Source: an uncultured Hyphomonas sp.
GTDB taxonomy: Bacteria; Pseudomonadota; Alphaproteobacteria; Caulobacterales; Hyphomonadaceae
DNA: 64,000 nt
Direction of reading: 5' to 3'
NCBI RefSeq assembly: GCF_963675305.1
Contig: NZ_OY776147.1
Location: 2,976,001-3,040,000 of the forward strand
Within the stretch, counting starts at the first letter, position 1, and every line of letters starts with the position of its first letter. A program made the translations under genes and the position numbers. The notes below the pieces were generated by a model. That model searched no databases and was not told the DNA's origin. It saw nothing but the letters and a program-made list of their open reading frames with translations. Shown in pieces: positions 34,028 through 43,262 of the stretch.

Positions 34028-36022
34028 TCAGCCCTCGACGAGCCAGGCCTTTTCAACGATGCCGACAACGTCGCCCATAATGCCGGTGATCTTGAAATCC
34101 TTCGGCGTGTAGATGCGGGCAACACCCATCTGGCGCAGGGCCTGGGCATCTTCCGGCGGGATGATGCCGCCGACGACGACCGGCACATTGTCGAGGCCGA
34201 CCTTGCGCAATTCCGCCAGCGTCTCGCGAACAAGATCCAGGTGGCTGCCCGAGAGGATCGACAGGCCGACGACATGCGCATTGGCTTCCTTGGCCTGCGC
34301 GGCGATTTCGTTCGGCGCAAAGCGAATGCCTTCATAGACCACATCCATGCCGACCTCACGTCCGCGCGCGGCGATCTGTTCGGCGCCATTCGAGTGCCCA
34401 TCAAGGCCCGGCTTGCCCAGCACATAGGTCAGGCGGCGGCCGAGGGCGTCTGACACGCGGTCGACTTCCTTGCGGACGGCATCTGTGTCTTCATTGCTGT
34501 CGGAATTGATCACGACAGCCACACCCGTGGGCCCGCGATACTCGCCGAACACTTCGCGCATGGCTTCACCCCACTCACCCGTGGTGACGCCTGCCTTTGC
34601 GCAAGCGATGGAGGGCTCCATGATATTGGTTCCCGATTTCGCGGCTTCCTTCAGGCCGGCAATCGCAGCGTCGGCCGCTGTATTGTCGCGGTTCGCACGC
34701 CAGGCCGTCAGTTCACGGACCTGCATCATCTCCTCGGCCGGATCGACCGTCTGGATCGCGCCATCACCGCCGCCCAGCGGGCTCTCTTCCGTTTCGGTGT
34801 AGCGGTTCACGCCCACAACGGTGAGATCGCCGGATTCGATGGCCTTCACGCGCTCAATGTGCGCGCCGACAAGGCTCTCCTTCATGAAGTCGATCGACTT
34901 TGTCGCGCCGCCGCGCGCATCGATCTCGGCGAGCGTTGTTCGGGCCAGCTCCTTCAGCTCGTCGGTCTTGCTTTCGACCACATGGCTGCCGTCGAACAGG
35001 TCTTCATATTCCAGAAGGTCCGTCTCGTAGGCGAGTATCTGCTGCAGGCGCAGCGACCATTGCTGGTCCCATGGACGCGGCAGGCCGAGCGCTTCGTTCC
35101 ACGCCGGAAGCTGCAGCGCGCGGCAGCGGGCCTTCTTGGACAGCGTCACGGCCAGGGCTTCGATCAGGATGCGATAGACATTGTTCTCAGGCTGCGGCTC
35201 TGTGAGGCCGAGCGAGTTTACCTGCACGCCATAGCGGAACAGCAGGGCTTTTGGATCGGACACGCCATACCGTTCGCGGCCGATCTCTTCCCAGAGTTCC
35301 ACAAAGGCACGCATTTTACAAAGTTCCGTAACGAAACGCACCCCAGCATTCACGAAGAATGAGATCCGACCGAAAACCGTCTCAAAGTCTTCTTCTGGAA
35401 CTTTGCCGCCGGCTTTTACCGTATCAAGCACAGCAATCGCCGTCGCGAGGGCGTAGGCCAGTTCCTGTTCCGGCGTCGCACCTGCTTCCTGCAAATGGTA
35501 GGAGCAGACATTCATCGGATTCCACTTCGGCACTTCAGTATAGCACCAGGTGACCATGTCCGAGATCAGCTTCATCGATGGCTCGGGCGGGAACACATAG
35601 GTCCCGCGTGAGAGGTATTCCTTGACGATGTCGTTCTGGGTCGTGCCGCGCAGTTTCTTGCGATCATCGCCGCGCTCATCTGCCAGCGCGACATAGAGCG
35701 CCAGCATCCAGGAGGCCGGCGCATTGATCGTCATAGACGTGTTCATCTGCTCCAGCGGCAGCTCGGCCATCAGCTCGCGCATGTCGCCGAGATGCTTCAC
35801 CGGCACGCCGACCTTGCCGACTTCGCCGCGCGCGAGGATGTGGTCGGCGTCATAGGCCGTCTGCGTGGGCAGGTCGAAGGCGATCGACAGGCCCGTCTGG
35901 CCCTTGCCCAGATTCATCCGGTAAAGTTCGTTCGACTTTTTTGCCGTCGAGTGGCCGGCATAGGTCCGGAAGATCCAGGGCCGGTCGGGATTATGCTGGA
36001 ATGAAGTTTGGCTGTCGGCCAT
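34028..36022 (-). CDS. ecm: Ethylmalonyl-CoA mutase
   Basis: 664-residue B12-dependent mutase converting (2R)-ethylmalonyl-CoA to methylsuccinyl-CoA in the ethylmalonyl-CoA pathway. N-terminal TIM-barrel part: WIFRTYAGHSTAKKSNELY, GLSIAFDLPTQTAYDADH, EQMNTSMTINAPASWML. The cobalamin domain (about 530-660) has LGKPGLDGHSNGAEQIA (the D-x-H-x-x-G site) and LSILSGSHL. The start 36022 follows GGGAGG. The pattern and length match Ecm/MeaA rather than classical two-subunit methylmalonyl-CoA mutase. ccr, the preceding enzyme, is 1.8 kb away. Confidence 0.93.
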   Translation of the reverse strand: MADSQTSFQHNPDRPWIFRTYAGHSTAKKSNELYRMNLGKGQTGLSIAFDLPTQTAYDADHILARGEVGKVGVPVKHLGDMRELMAELPLEQMNTSMTINAPASWMLALYVALADERGDDRKKLRGTTQNDIVKEYLSRGTYVFPPEPSMKLISDMVTWCYTEVPKWNPMNVCSYHLQEAGATPEQELAYALATAIAVLDTVKAGGKVPEEDFETVFGRISFFVNAGVRFVTELCKMRAFVELWEEIGRERYGVSDPKALLFRYGVQVNSLGLTEPQPENNVYRILIEALAVTLSKKARCRALQLPAWNEALGLPRPWDQQWSLRLQQILAYETDLLEYEDLFDGSHVVESKTDELKELARTTLAEIDARGGATKSIDFMKESLVGAHIERVKAIESGDLTVVGVNRYTETEESPLGGGDGAIQTVDPAEEMMQVRELTAWRANRDNTAADAAIAGLKEAAKSGTNIMEPSIACAKAGVTTGEWGEAMREVFGEYRGPTGVAVVINSDSNEDTDAVRKEVDRVSDALGRRLTYVLGKPGLDGHSNGAEQIAARGREVGMDVVYEGIRFAPNEIAAQAKEANAHVVGLSILSGSHLDLVRETLAELRKVGLDNVPVVVGGIIPPEDAQALRQMGVARIYTPKDFKITGIMGDVVGIVEKAWLVEG

Positions 36023-36144
36023 GGGGCATGCGCCTCCCAACGCAGAGATTTTGTTGCGGCGCAACATGCCCTCCGGAAACCGGGCTGACAAGCCGCAGGA
36101 TGAAGCGTCTTGCGGCCGCAGGCGGGCAGGGCCACATTCGCTCC

Positions 36145-36702
36145 ATGATACATATTTCTTCCGGTGGCCAGACAGGCGGGCCGACAAATGGATTGTCCCC
36201 CGGCTCGTTGCAGCTGGCGCTCCGCCTTCGATTGGCGTCATTGGTCGCGTTTCCGGCGGCTGCCATGCTGGCCGCCATTACCCAGCGCAGCTTCCTGATC
36301 CTTCTGCTGCTGGCAGGCGGCATGATGGTCGTGTCGTGGATTGAGCGCATACGGCTCCTGCGCGCTGCAGGCGAAACGCGCATGCCCCATCCCGGCGCTT
36401 TCTGGCCGGGCTTTGCCGCGCGGACAGGATTGTTGCTGGGAATATTCATCATCACGCTGGGTGTGTTGGCGCTCTTCCGCGACACGTCGCTCGCCCGCAG
36501 CTTCGGCTGGCCGGACCTTTTGATCGCGGGCGGCACGACGCTGGCAGTTTATCTGATGAACCTCGCCAGCGCCCGCCTGGCGGCCGGACAGGCGAACATC
36601 GTGGCGAGCCAGCTGAACGCTTCTTTCCATTCAGCAAGCCGCCCGGGCGACGGGCCAGACGACATTATCGAAGGCGAATTCACGTCCCCGGACGAGCGCT
36701 GA
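36145..36702 (+). CDS. Hypothetical integral membrane protein
   Basis: 185 residues with about four hydrophobic segments (LVAFPAAAMLAA, FLILLLLAGGMMVV, TGLLLGIFIITLGVLAL, LLIAGGTTLAVYLM) and an acidic tail (DDIIEGEFTSPDER). ATG 36145 lacks a strong ribosome-binding site; it is divergent from ecm with only 122 bp between starts. No family recognised. It converges with the aminotransferase gene (50 bp between stops). Confidence 0.65.
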   Translation: MIHISSGGQTGGPTNGLSPGSLQLALRLRLASLVAFPAAAMLAAITQRSFLILLLLAGGMMVVSWIERIRLLRAAGETRMPHPGAFWPGFAARTGLLLGIFIITLGVLALFRDTSLARSFGWPDLLIAGGTTLAVYLMNLASARLAAGQANIVASQLNASFHSASRPGDGPDDIIEGEFTSPDER

Positions 36703-36752
36703 ACCACACGCCCGCGCCACAGATTCTCTGGCGTGCGCTCGGTTTTCCGCGC

Positions 36753-37637
36753 TTAGCCAAGCGCCCAGGGCGCCACTTCAGCCACATCAGCTCCCATCGC
36801 CTCATAATAAAGGCGCTGGATCCGCCGTGTGACAGGCCCCGGCTTGCCATCACCCACCGGCTTGCCATCGATGGCGACGACCGGCGCCACGATCGCACCA
36901 GATGATGTCGTGAAAACTTCTTTGGCGGAGGCCGCCTCTTCCGGCGTGAAGGCGCGCTCGATGACTTCCAGACCTTCCCTTTTGAGCAATGAGACAACCC
37001 CGGCGCGGGTGATGCCCGGCAGGATGGCGTGCGAGAGCTCGCGCGTGATCAGCTTGCCATCCGCATCGACGATCCAGGCATTGGCCGATGCTGCCTCGGT
37101 CACCAGCCCGTCTTCGATCATGAAGGCCGTTTCCGCGCCTTTCTGCCGGGCCGCGCGATAAGCCAGCGCCTGAGAGAGGAGCTGCACCGTCTTCATGTCC
37201 CGGCGTTTCCAGCGCGTATCGCCCAGCGTGATCGCTCTTATCCCGTCCCGGGCGAGATCACCGATCAGCGGACGGGCATCGGCGTAAACAAATACAGTTG
37301 GCGTGAAGGTCTTAGGCCCGGCGAAATCGCGCAGGCCGTAGTCTCCAGCCGTCACCTCCAGATAGACAAGCCCCTCTTCCACGCCATTCCGGTCGACCAG
37401 GTCTGAGTGGATTTCAGCCCATTTCTCGTCACTATATGGATTGGGGATGGATATGCCCTCCAGAGTGCGCCGGAGACGAGAAAGATGCCCTTCAAGGTCG
37501 ATGAAACGGCCATCATATACCGAGGTTACCTCATAGGCGGCATGGGCGAACAGAAACCCCCGGTCGAACGGAGAAATCGTTGCATCCTCAACAGGACAGA
37601 ATTTTCCGTTGAGATAGACAGTCCGGCCGATTGTCAT
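36753..37637 (-). CDS. dat: D-amino-acid transaminase (class IV PLP aminotransferase)
   Basis: 294-residue PLP enzyme. TVYLNGKFCPVEDATISPFDRGFLFAHAAYE is the fold-type IV N-terminus; the PLP-binding Lys lies in RRDMKTVQLLS (about residue 143), and GLVTEAASANAWIV plus FTTSSGAIVAPV bind the cofactor phosphate and substrate. Best match is D-alanine transaminase, supplying D-amino acids for the cell wall; a branched-chain or aminodeoxychorismate role cannot be excluded. The ATG at 37637 yields this exact N-terminus. Confidence 0.87.
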   Translation of the reverse strand: MTIGRTVYLNGKFCPVEDATISPFDRGFLFAHAAYEVTSVYDGRFIDLEGHLSRLRRTLEGISIPNPYSDEKWAEIHSDLVDRNGVEEGLVYLEVTAGDYGLRDFAGPKTFTPTVFVYADARPLIGDLARDGIRAITLGDTRWKRRDMKTVQLLSQALAYRAARQKGAETAFMIEDGLVTEAASANAWIVDADGKLITRELSHAILPGITRAGVVSLLKREGLEVIERAFTPEEAASAKEVFTTSSGAIVAPVVAIDGKPVGDGKPGPVTRRIQRLYYEAMGADVAEVAPWALG

Positions 37638-37801
37638 TTTTGTCACGCTCCTGACGCTTGATATTGTGCACCGCAACAAAACAACTTGCATCGGGGCATC
37701 CATGACGCCAAGGTGGCGCGCGCCGAGGGCCTTGTGAAGTTGCGCCAAGATCGCACCACCGGGTTTTTTGCAGAAAGTACAAAGGAGGAGGGCATTCCGC
37801 C

Positions 37802-39061
37802 ATGAGCCGGGAAGTCAAAGACATTTACGAGTTGGGCGAAATACCGCCCGAATTTCACGTTCCGAAAATGATGTACGCCTGGGCGATCCGCCGGGAACGT
37901 CATGGCCGTCCGGCCACCGCCATGCAGCTGGAACAGGTGCCGGTACCGGAAATCGATTCCGATGAAGTGCTGGTGCTCGTGATGGCCGCTGGCGTGAACT
38001 ATAATGGCATCTGGGCTGCCCTGGGCGAGCCTGTGTCCGTCTTTGACGTCCACAAACAGGACTATCACATTGCCGGCTCCGACGCCGCCGGCATCGTCTG
38101 GGCCGTTGGCCGCAAGGTGAAACGCGTGAAGCCCGGCGACGAAGTTGTCATTCACTGCAACCAGGATGATGGCGACGACGAGGAGTGCAATGGCGGCGAT
38201 CCGATGTTCTCGCCGTCCCAGCGCATTTGGGGATATGAGACGCCGGACGGCTCTTTCGCGCAGTTCTGCCGCGTTCAGGCTCGCCAGTGCATGCCGCGTC
38301 CGAAACACCTGACCTGGGAAGAGAGCGCCTGCTACACGCTGACGCTGGCCACCGCCTACCGCATGCTGTTCGGCCACCGCCCGCACATCGTGAAGCCGGC
38401 GGACAACGTCCTCGTCTGGGGCGCTTCCGGCGGCCTCGGCAGTTTCGGTGTCCAGCTCTGCGCCGTGACCGGCGCCAATGCCATCGGCGTTGTGTCCAGT
38501 GACGACAAAAAGGAACACGTGCTCAGCCTCGGCGCCAAGGGCGTGCTGAACCGGAAAGACTTCAATTGCTGGGGCCAGCTGCCCACGGTGAACGGGCCGG
38601 AGTTCAAAGACTATATGCGCGAGAGCCGCAAGTTCGGGAAAGCGCTCTGGGAGATCACCGGCAACAAGGATGTCGACATCGTGTTCGAACACCCTGGCGA
38701 ATCGACCTTCCCGGTCTCCGTCTTCGTGGTGAAACGCGGCGGCATGGTGGTGATCTGTGCCGGGACGACTGGCTTCAACCTGACCATGGACGCCCGCTTC
38801 CTGTGGATGCGCCAGAAGCGCGTACAGGGCAGCCACTTCGCCAACCTGAAGCAAGCCTCTGCCGCCAATGACCTGGTCATCAACCGCCGTATCGACCCCG
38901 GCATGTCCGAGGTCTTCCCGTGGGAAGACATTCCGGCTGCGCACGAGAAGATGCTGGATAACAAGCACCTGCCGGGCAACATGGCTGTGCTGGTGACCTC
39001 TCCGAAGCCGGGCCTGCGCACCGTGGAAGACGTCCTCGCCGTGAACGGGCAGGCCAGCTGA
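37802..39061 (+). CDS. ccr: Crotonyl-CoA carboxylase/reductase
   Basis: 419-residue MDR-superfamily enzyme that reductively carboxylates crotonyl-CoA to ethylmalonyl-CoA with NADPH, the defining step of the ethylmalonyl-CoA pathway. GIWAALGEPVSVFDVHKQDY, HCNQDDGDDEECNGGDPMFS and the NADPH site VWGASGGLGSFGVQL are CCR signatures; FEHPGESTFPVS lies in the CO2/CoA region. Strong AAAGGAGGAG ribosome site. Divergent from dat; an NTF2-like gene follows after 2 bp. Confidence 0.97.
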   Translation: MSREVKDIYELGEIPPEFHVPKMMYAWAIRRERHGRPATAMQLEQVPVPEIDSDEVLVLVMAAGVNYNGIWAALGEPVSVFDVHKQDYHIAGSDAAGIVWAVGRKVKRVKPGDEVVIHCNQDDGDDEECNGGDPMFSPSQRIWGYETPDGSFAQFCRVQARQCMPRPKHLTWEESACYTLTLATAYRMLFGHRPHIVKPADNVLVWGASGGLGSFGVQLCAVTGANAIGVVSSDDKKEHVLSLGAKGVLNRKDFNCWGQLPTVNGPEFKDYMRESRKFGKALWEITGNKDVDIVFEHPGESTFPVSVFVVKRGGMVVICAGTTGFNLTMDARFLWMRQKRVQGSHFANLKQASAANDLVINRRIDPGMSEVFPWEDIPAAHEKMLDNKHLPGNMAVLVTSPKPGLRTVEDVLAVNGQAS

Positions 39062-39063
39062 TC

Positions 39064-39426
39064 ATGCTGAGCCGCGCTTTCGCGGAAGAATTTGCCAATG
39101 ACTGGCTGTCGGCATGGAACGACAGGGATATCGACCGTATCCTGTCGCACTATGCCGACGACGTCGTCTTCCACAGCCCGCGCATCGCGCTGGTGATGGG
39201 CAATGACGCGACCACCGTTCACGGAAAGAAAGCGCTGCAAACCTATTGGACCGAGGCCCTTTCACGGGCCCGGTCCCTGTTCTTTGCGATCGACAATGTG
39301 CTTGTCAGCTCCGACGCTGTGACCATTCTCTACACGAACCACCGTGAAGAGAAGGTCGCAGAAACCTTCATCTTCAACGAAGATGGCGAAGTCGGCGTCT
39401 CAATCGCGGCGTACGGTCCGGCTTAG
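39064..39426 (+). CDS. NTF2-like (SnoaL-type) protein downstream of ccr
   Basis: 120-residue cone-fold protein: FANDWLSAWNDRDIDRILSHYADDVVFHSPR is the SnoaL/NTF2 opening, with a closing beta-sheet AETFIFNEDGEVGVSIA. It starts 2 bp after ccr and so is translationally coupled or cotranscribed. Catalytic role unknown; could be a small-molecule isomerase, hydrolase or merely a binding protein. The stop overlaps the convergent purA stop in a shared CTAG. Confidence 0.8.
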   Translation: MLSRAFAEEFANDWLSAWNDRDIDRILSHYADDVVFHSPRIALVMGNDATTVHGKKALQTYWTEALSRARSLFFAIDNVLVSSDAVTILYTNHREEKVAETFIFNEDGEVGVSIAAYGPA

Positions 39427-40715
39427 CCCTCGAATGGGTCGCGCATCAGGATGACGTCTTCGCGTTCCGGGCTGGTGGAGACAAGCGCACAAGGCTTACC
39501 GACCAGTTCCTCAAGGCGGCGGACATATTTCACGGCCTCAGCCGGCAGGTCCGCCCAGGAGCGTGCCCCAGCCGTGGAGCCTTTCCAGCCCTCCATGGTT
39601 TCGTAGACCGGCTCGACCGCTGCCTGGTCTGTCAGGCCTGCGGGATAATGATCGATCTCCTGCCCGTTCAGCCTGTAGGCTACACAGACCTTGATCTCGT
39701 CGAACCCGTCCAGAACATCCAGCTTGGTCAGGGCGAGGCCGTTGACGCCCGAGGTCGCGCAAGCCTGCCGCACCATGACGCTGTCGAACCAGCCGCAGCG
39801 GCGCGCCCGGCCGGTGTTCACACCCACTTCCCGGCCAACCGTGCCGAGGCGTTCGCCGATCTCATTGTCCTGCTCGGTCGGGAAGGGCCCTGCACCGACG
39901 CGCGTCGTATAAGCCTTCGCGAGGCCAAGCACATAAGAGATTGCGCCCGGACCGACACCCGAGCCAGCCGACGCATTCCCTGCCACGACATTGGAAGAGG
40001 TCACGAACGGATAGGTGCCGTGATCGACGTCCAGCATCACGCCCTGCGCGCCTTCGAACAGGATGCGCTTGCCAGCCTTCACCTGCTCGTCCAGCAGCTT
40101 CCAGACCGGCTGGGCATAGGCCAGAACTTTCGGCGCGATGTCCAGCAGGTCCGCTTTCAGCTTGGCACCATCCGGCTCCGGCAGGTCGAGCCCTGCGCGC
40201 AGCGGCCGGTGGTGGGCCAGCAGGCGTTCGATCTTCATGTCGAGCGCAGCCGGATCGGCAAGATCAGCCACCCGGATCGCCCGGCGGCCGACGCGGTCTT
40301 CATAGGCCGGGCCGATACCGCGTTTTGTCGTGCCGATCTGCGCGGCGCCGAGGGCGCCCTCACGGGCGGCATCGATGTCCTTGTGCCAGGGCAGGATCAG
40401 GGCGGCATTATCGGCCAGCACCAGCGTTTCGGGGGAGACTTCCACCCCCTGCCCCTGAATGCCTTCAATCTCGGTCAGCATGTGCCACGGGTCGACCACG
40501 ACCCCGTTGCCGATGACGGAGAGCTTGCCGCCCCGGACGAGGCCCGACGGCAACAGCGCCAGCTTGAAGACCTTGCCGTCGATCACCAGCGTGTGGCCGG
40601 CATTGTGCCCGCCCTGGAACCGGACAACCACATCCGCCCGGCTCGACAGCCAGTCGACGATCTTGCCCTTGCCTTCGTCGCCCCATTGGGCCCCTACGAC
40701 CACTACGCCAGCCAT
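39423..40715 (-). CDS. purA: Adenylosuccinate synthetase
   Basis: 430-residue GTP-dependent enzyme joining IMP and aspartate to adenylosuccinate. Motifs: VVVGAQWGDEGKGKIVDWL (P-loop and catalytic Asp13), GGHNAGHTLV (His41), IGTTKRGIGPAYEDR, FEGAQGVMLDVDHGTYPFVTSSN and the late LTKLDVLDGFDEIKVC. The ATG at 40715 is preceded by CAGGAG. Full length. Confidence 0.98.
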   Translation of the reverse strand: MAGVVVVGAQWGDEGKGKIVDWLSSRADVVVRFQGGHNAGHTLVIDGKVFKLALLPSGLVRGGKLSVIGNGVVVDPWHMLTEIEGIQGQGVEVSPETLVLADNAALILPWHKDIDAAREGALGAAQIGTTKRGIGPAYEDRVGRRAIRVADLADPAALDMKIERLLAHHRPLRAGLDLPEPDGAKLKADLLDIAPKVLAYAQPVWKLLDEQVKAGKRILFEGAQGVMLDVDHGTYPFVTSSNVVAGNASAGSGVGPGAISYVLGLAKAYTTRVGAGPFPTEQDNEIGERLGTVGREVGVNTGRARRCGWFDSVMVRQACATSGVNGLALTKLDVLDGFDEIKVCVAYRLNGQEIDHYPAGLTDQAAVEPVYETMEGWKGSTAGARSWADLPAEAVKYVRRLEELVGKPCALVSTSPEREDVILMRDPFEG

Positions 40716-40790
40716 GTGCCGCTCCTGTTCAGTCCGCGGCGACAAGGGCAGGATTCAGCGCAGAAAAGCAAGGGGCCTTTGGCCGCGCCG

Positions 40791-41378
40791 TTAATCGAAA
40801 CTATAGCTGAAGCGAACCCCGAAATTGTCGAGGCCCTGGTTGCGCCCGTTTCCGAGAACCTGTCCGTGGCTCAGATGCTCGTACATGAGCTCGACGCCCC
40901 AAGTCTCGTTGATGTCATGGTGCAGGCCGAAAGTCGTGCGGAAAAGGTCGCGTGAGCCGAGCAGGACATGCTTTTCCGTGAAAGCGAGGCTCCGCGGATC
41001 CCCGTCCGGATACGGGCTCGCCAACTCCCCGTCATGGATCACATAACCAAAGCTCGGCTCGAATTGCCAACTTTTCGCGACCGGGAAAGACCAGTGCAGA
41101 CCCACGCCGCCGAAGCTCGTCTCGCCCTGAAAATTGACGCTGCCCATGACATAGGGCTTCGGGCTCCAGATAAATCCCAGGAAATCGGGGGAATGGAAGA
41201 GGACGTCGCCATTCAGGCTCTGGCCGGGCTCCTTATTGGCATTGTCGCAATCGAGCACGCAGATGTTCTCCTGCATGATGCCGAGGCGGACTTCGCTGAC
41301 GAGGTCGGCGGAGGCAGAACCGGCGAATGCGGTCGCAGAAGCAACAGCAGCGACACTGGCAAAAAGGTAACGGCGCAT
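40791..41378 (-). CDS. PagL-like lipid A 3-O-deacylase (acyloxyacyl hydrolase family)
   Basis: 195-residue outer-membrane beta-barrel enzyme. Signal peptide of about 24 residues (MRRYLFASVAAVASATAFAG). The C-terminal strand region has MYEHLSHGQVLGNGRNQGL with the His168-x-Ser170 pair characteristic of PagL, and ends in an outer-membrane-type FGVRFSYSFD with terminal aromatic. In relatives it removes the 3-O acyl chain of lipid A. AGGGAG precedes the ATG. A perfect 14-bp palindrome lies directly upstream. Confidence 0.78.
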   Translation of the reverse strand: MRRYLFASVAAVASATAFAGSASADLVSEVRLGIMQENICVLDCDNANKEPGQSLNGDVLFHSPDFLGFIWSPKPYVMGSVNFQGETSFGGVGLHWSFPVAKSWQFEPSFGYVIHDGELASPYPDGDPRSLAFTEKHVLLGSRDLFRTTFGLHHDINETWGVELMYEHLSHGQVLGNGRNQGLDNFGVRFSYSFD

Positions 41379-41387
41379 GGAGACTCC

Positions 41388-41401
41388 CTGTAATATTACA
41401 G
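41388..41401. promoter_or_regulatory. 14-bp palindrome abutting the pagL-like ribosome-binding site
   Basis: CTGTAATATTACAG is a perfect palindrome whose end touches the AGGGAG ribosome-binding site of the PagL-like gene, 9-23 nt before its ATG. It could be an operator or a small mRNA hairpin; no regulator is known. Confidence 0.4.
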
Positions 41402-41506
41402 GCGAGTAAGGAACTCCGGACTCGCCCGTCAAGCGTGAAACAGGCCGTTCACGTCAATTTGCAGGGACAGGTAACCAAACCAACAAAGCCCCCCTACTCC
41501 CAATAG

Positions 41507-41534
41507 AAAACGGGCGGCCTGCGAGGACCGCCCG
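41507..41534 (-). terminator. Intrinsic terminator of the serC-serA operon
   Basis: Read on the minus strand, a CGGGCGG / CCGCCCG stem with a 10-nt loop is followed by TTTTCT, 40 bp downstream of the serA stop. Confidence 0.82.
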
Positions 41535-41573
41535 CCTTGTTGAACAGAATCAGGCCAATCGCCTGAAACCGGT

Positions 41574-43169
41574 TTAGAAGGTCAGCACTTTTGCGTACCG
41601 GACCTGCGGCAGGGCGCTCAGTTTCTCGACCAGGGCGCCGCTGGGTGTAGAATCGATGCCGATCAGGGCAATCGCCTCGTCCCCTGCCGTCGTGCGGCCA
41701 AGGTGGAAGGTGGCGATGTTGATCGCCTCTTCGCCCAGCATCTGACCGAGGGCGCCGATGAAGCCTGGCTGGTCGAGGTTGTTCACGTAAAGCATGACCG
41801 GCGCGAAATCGCCTTCCAACGCCATGCCCTTCACCTCGACAATGCGCGGCTTGCCGGCGATCAGCGTGCCCGCCAGCGTGCGCCAGCCGCCTTCCGGCGC
41901 ATTCTGGGTTGCCTTGGTTTTCACCTTGATGCGGACAAGGCTGTCATAGACCGGGCTGTCTTCGGTCTTGGTTTCGGTCAGCTTCACACCGCTGTCGGCA
42001 AGGATCGCCGGCGCCGAGACCATGTTCACATCCCCGCGCGAAGCCCGCAGCAGGCCCGCCAGCAGCGCCGCCGTCAGCGGCTTGCGGTTCAGGTCTGCGA
42101 CCTCGCCTTCATATTCGATCACGACCTCTTCATAACCGAAGTCGGAAATCTGGCCGGCGAAGGAGCCGAGCTTCTCGGCCAGTTCGGCGAACGGCTTGAT
42201 CCGCGGAGCTTCCTCCGCCGTGATCGACGGCATGTTGAGGGCATTGGTCACCGCACCGGATAGGAGATAGTCCGACATCTGCTCAGCCACCTGAAGGGCG
42301 ACATTTTCCTGTGCCTCGGTGGTCGCTGCGCCGAGGTGCGGCGTGGCGATGAAGTTCGGCGTGCCGAACAGAACGTTCTCCTTGGCCGGCTCGACCGCGA
42401 ACACGTCGAAAGCGGCTGCCTTGATGTGACCGCTCTCCAGCAGATCCTTCACGGCCGCTTCGTCGACAAGGCCACCACGGGCGCAGTTGACGAGGATAAG
42501 GCCGGGTTTGGTCTTCTGCAGATTTTCGCGGCTGAGGACATTCTTGGTCTGCTCCGTCAGCGGAACGTGCAGCGTGATGATGTCTGCCCGTTTCAGCAGC
42601 TCATCCAGCTCGACCTTCTCGACGCCAAGTTCCACAGCGCGTTCCTCGGTGAGGAACGGATCATAGGCGGCGACTTTCATTTTCAGGCCGATGGCACGCT
42701 CGGCAACGCGGCTGCCGATATTGCCGCAACCGATCAGACCCAGCGTCTTGTAGGAGACTTCGGTCCCCATATAGCCGGACTTCGGCCATTTGCCTTCCTG
42801 GGTCTCGGCATTGGCTGCCGGGATCTGGCGGGCCGCTGCGAACATCAGCGCGATGGCGTGCTCTGCCGTCGTGATGGCGTTGCCGAACGGCGTATTCATG
42901 ACCACGACGCCTTTGGCCGTCGCAGCCTTGATGTCGATATTATCGACACCGATACCGGCCCGGCCGATGACTTTCAGATTGGTCGCGGCGGCAATGACAT
43001 CGGCGTTCGGCTTGCAAGCCGAGCGGACGACGAGGCCGTCATATTCCGGAATCTCCGCAATCAGTTCTTCCGTGTTCAGACCGGTCTTGGTGACCGTTTC
43101 GATGCCGCGGGCATGGAAGATTTCCACGGCGGCGGGGGAGAGTTTGTCTCCGATAAGGACTTTAGGCAT
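41574..43169 (-). CDS. serA: D-3-phosphoglycerate dehydrogenase
   Basis: 531-residue first enzyme of serine biosynthesis. The NAD domain has LGLIGCGNIGSRVAERA; the catalytic Arg is in VNCARGGLVDEAAV, Glu in the following helix, and His in ATPHLGAATTEAQENVA. The long type with an intervening domain (about 320-450) and a C-terminal ACT domain (VMLYVNNLDQPGFIGALGQM) indicates likely serine feedback. Downstream of serC in an apparent operon. Confidence 0.98.
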   Translation of the reverse strand: MPKVLIGDKLSPAAVEIFHARGIETVTKTGLNTEELIAEIPEYDGLVVRSACKPNADVIAAATNLKVIGRAGIGVDNIDIKAATAKGVVVMNTPFGNAITTAEHAIALMFAAARQIPAANAETQEGKWPKSGYMGTEVSYKTLGLIGCGNIGSRVAERAIGLKMKVAAYDPFLTEERAVELGVEKVELDELLKRADIITLHVPLTEQTKNVLSRENLQKTKPGLILVNCARGGLVDEAAVKDLLESGHIKAAAFDVFAVEPAKENVLFGTPNFIATPHLGAATTEAQENVALQVAEQMSDYLLSGAVTNALNMPSITAEEAPRIKPFAELAEKLGSFAGQISDFGYEEVVIEYEGEVADLNRKPLTAALLAGLLRASRGDVNMVSAPAILADSGVKLTETKTEDSPVYDSLVRIKVKTKATQNAPEGGWRTLAGTLIAGKPRIVEVKGMALEGDFAPVMLYVNNLDQPGFIGALGQMLGEEAINIATFHLGRTTAGDEAIALIGIDSTPSGALVEKLSALPQVRYAKVLTF

Positions 43170-43180
43170 TGTCTTTTCCT

Positions 43181-43237
43181 TTGCTCGCGGCTGATGCGGG
43201 CTGTCACCCGCGCCGCTGCGCCTTCGCCTTGCTCGTG
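43181..43237. repeat. Dispersed intergenic repeat, copy A
   Basis: 57-nt segment in the serC-serA gap, starting TTGCTCGCGGCTG and containing GCGGGCT-..-CCCGCG followed by CTGCGCCTTCGCCTTGCTCG. A related copy, at roughly 75-80 % identity by eye, lies at 47374-47432. The GCGGG/CCCGC arms can form a hairpin. Confidence 0.5.
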
Positions 43238-43262
43238 AAGGCGCGCTTTGCAGATTTCGTTG

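Noticed and set aside
37638..37801. PhaR-like site TGCACCGCA between dat and ccr
   Set aside because: A single short match; consensus remembered only approximately and no second copy.
37643..38968. Long frame antisense to ccr
   Set aside because: Composition typical of antisense frames in GC-rich DNA; the plus-strand gene is unmistakable.
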